A stretch of DNA of 47,662 bases. It comes from Cudoniella acicularis. Its lineage: Eukaryota; Ascomycota; Leotiomycetes; Helotiales; Helotiaceae. The stretch lies in contig JAAMPI010000253.1 of NCBI GenBank assembly GCA_013054445.1, positions 1 to 47,662 of the forward strand, read 5' to 3'. Each line of letters opens with the position of its first letter. Position 1 is the first letter of the stretch. A program made the translations under genes and the position numbers. Positions 46,445 to 47,662 of this stretch are shown here, piece by piece. A model generated the notes under the pieces. It was not told where the DNA came from. It did not search any database and was given only the letters and a program-made list of their open reading frames with translations.

Positions 46445-46690
46445 TTAAAGTTCCGAGTTTTCTGCGGGCGGTCTCTACAACACCCTTATCCGTGTTTAGT
46501 GGGAGAGTCTCTACAACCCCACTGTCAAGGTTCTGCGGGGAAGTCTCTGCAACCCCCCCTTCCATGTTCATGTTCTATTGTTCTATTGTTCTAAGTTCTG
46601 AGTGCAACAGGGGATTGTCTAGAATTGCCCTTTCCAAGTTCTGAGTGCAGTGGGAGAGTCTCTACAACCCACCTTGTGCAAGTTCTTGAA
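46445..46690. repeat. Degenerate minisatellite, about 35-65 bp units
   Basis: Four to five imperfect tandem units are built around GTTCTG-G-GGGAGAGTCTCTACAACCC. GTCTCTACAAC or GTCTCTGCAAC recurs four times (46471, 46507, 46544 and 46658 regions). One unit contains a GTTCTATT triplication (46573-46592). Confidence 0.7.
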
Positions 46691-46793
46691 TTCCACAGGC
46701 AGCATTTCCTACCCAACCAATTTCCAATTCCATTCTTACGTTTGCATCGTTGAATCGTTACGATTCACTCGGTAAGCGCACAGTGCATGCACT

Positions 46794-47337
46794 TCAATTG
46801 ATTGCTTTGTTTTCTTTGGTGTGTTTAGCTGGCTTCCTGTAAATTTGTCAGTTAGTGCTTAGTGAATTTGACTTGGAATTGAAGTTGAGTTGTATTCTTT
46901 GTTTATTTGTCCGCGAAGAGGTGAGAGGGTTTGAGAGCATTTTTAGGTTATTTGGTGTTATATATGTGGGAAACATCCACGGAAGAGAGATGGGGAGGAG
47001 TCAGAGAATACTTAAGGAATCCGAGGATATAACAAGTTAAAAAACAAAAGAAGAAAAAGGAGAAAATATCTTTTCAATTAAAAAAATAAGAAGTCTTCAA
47101 GATACACAACCGCCGCCGCAAACTCAAGCATCAAGGGACAGGAAAGAGGGGTGGCACTTACTTGTTCAGCGCAGCTAGTGCGTCAGTGAACATCCGGTAA
47201 ATAGGTAGCGTTTTCGCTCTTGGTTCGCACTGAGGCGTGATGTTTTTACGCGCTGTGGCGTATTTTCGCTCGAAAGCCTTTAGCTCTGAGGTCTGAATTC
47301 CGTGTTGGAATTGGAATTGGACTTGGAAGGTAAGCAT
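46794..47337 (-). CDS. Probable small gene, first exon clear, second tentative
   Basis: I do not recognise this protein. The minus-strand frame from ATG at 47337 reads MLTFQVQFQFQHGIQTSELK, then AFERKYATARKNITPQCEPR, then AKTLPIYRMFTDALAALN, then reaches a perfect donor GTAAGT at 47161 in mid-codon. Read straight through, it stops at 47158 after 59 codons. A spliced continuation is available: acceptor TTTACAG at 46837-46840 preceded by CACTAACTGAC, then a lysine-rich end (KPAKHTKENKAIN) to the stop at 46794, for 72 aa with a 325-nt intron. The balanced composition of exon 1 is unlike the surrounding chance frames. Exon 2 is much less certain. Confidence 0.35.
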
Positions 47338-47662
47338 TCTAAGTGAACACTTCGGGTGAGATGTTGAGGGAGGTGGTGTTGGTTTGGTGTTAGAGTGTTA
47401 GTTATTGGGTTTACGAGCCTGGGAGCAGAAGTCTGTGCTTTACAGGGCATTTTAAGCGATTTTCAGGCTTCGCGACCCTACCTTCAGGCTGCTCAAAACC
47501 AAAGTTGTCACAATCACTTGAATGTTATAAAATAACTAGAAATAATTATAATATAGAATCTATATAATCGCGAGCTATTAAAGGCAAAGGTACTTTCTTT
47601 TAACTAGCTTTTTAAAGTTTGNGATTTTTTTTTATTTTTCGTTTACTAGTAAAATACCCTAT
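47338..47662. other. AT-rich window end, one ambiguous base
   Basis: No gene seen. AT-rich from 47520. One base is unresolved (n at 47622). Confidence 0.6.

Overview
This is a window of filamentous ascomycete (Pezizomycotina) nuclear DNA. The genes are split by short introns of about 46-100 nt (histone H4 has one of 220 nt) with GTAAGT/GTATGT-type donors, CTRAC-like branch sites and AG acceptors. Fungal-specific families are present: a HET-domain protein, a CE15 glucuronoyl esterase and a Nup82-type nucleoporin. Several dead genes carry stops explained by C-to-T changes at CpA, the signature expected of repeat-induced point mutation (RIP). A leotiomycete is my best guess, from the look of the proteins only.

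Layout. 1-7.6 kb is gene-poor; its only recognisable gene is a wrecked but nearly full-length cytosolic glutamyl-tRNA synthetase (minus strand, 2209-4165). 7.6-10.6 kb holds an intact FHIP/RAI16-like gene of the dynein-early endosome adaptor complex, with a 9-nt first exon. 11.6-17.3 kb is an accessory block: three minus-strand paralogues of a tiny one-pass membrane protein (76, 97 and 86 aa), each in three exons. Between copies 1 and 2 lie a 306-bp MITE-like element and a complete Tc1/mariner element (1633 bp, TA target duplication, 25-bp perfect terminal inverted repeats) whose transposase has three in-frame TAG stops. 18.4-23.5 kb is a compact housekeeping block: NUP82 and CBC2 (cap-binding CBP20) are divergent, and MRPL31 (mitochondrial ribosome) and TRS20 (TRAPP/sedlin) are divergent, with promoters of 251 and 161 bp. 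23.5-31 kb holds a calcineurin-like phosphoesterase, an unrecognised small two-exon gene and a secreted glucuronoyl methylesterase, separated by long non-coding stretches. 34-36.2 kb is a HET-domain pseudogene. 37.3-37.9 kb is histone H4 with two introns. 39-40 kb is a membrane protein with a lectin-like ectodomain. 42.6-46.1 kb is a large type II (Na,K-ATPase alpha-like) P-type ATPase in six exons. The last 1.5 kb has a degenerate minisatellite and a probable small gene.

The housekeeping genes serve separate processes (nuclear pore, cap binding, mitochondrial translation, vesicle tethering, chromatin, ion transport), so no pathway cluster is apparent. The most unusual item is the three-copy micro-membrane-protein family: its reading frames and splice phases are preserved in every copy, while the synthetase copy, the transposon and the HET gene in the same window have been mutationally destroyed.
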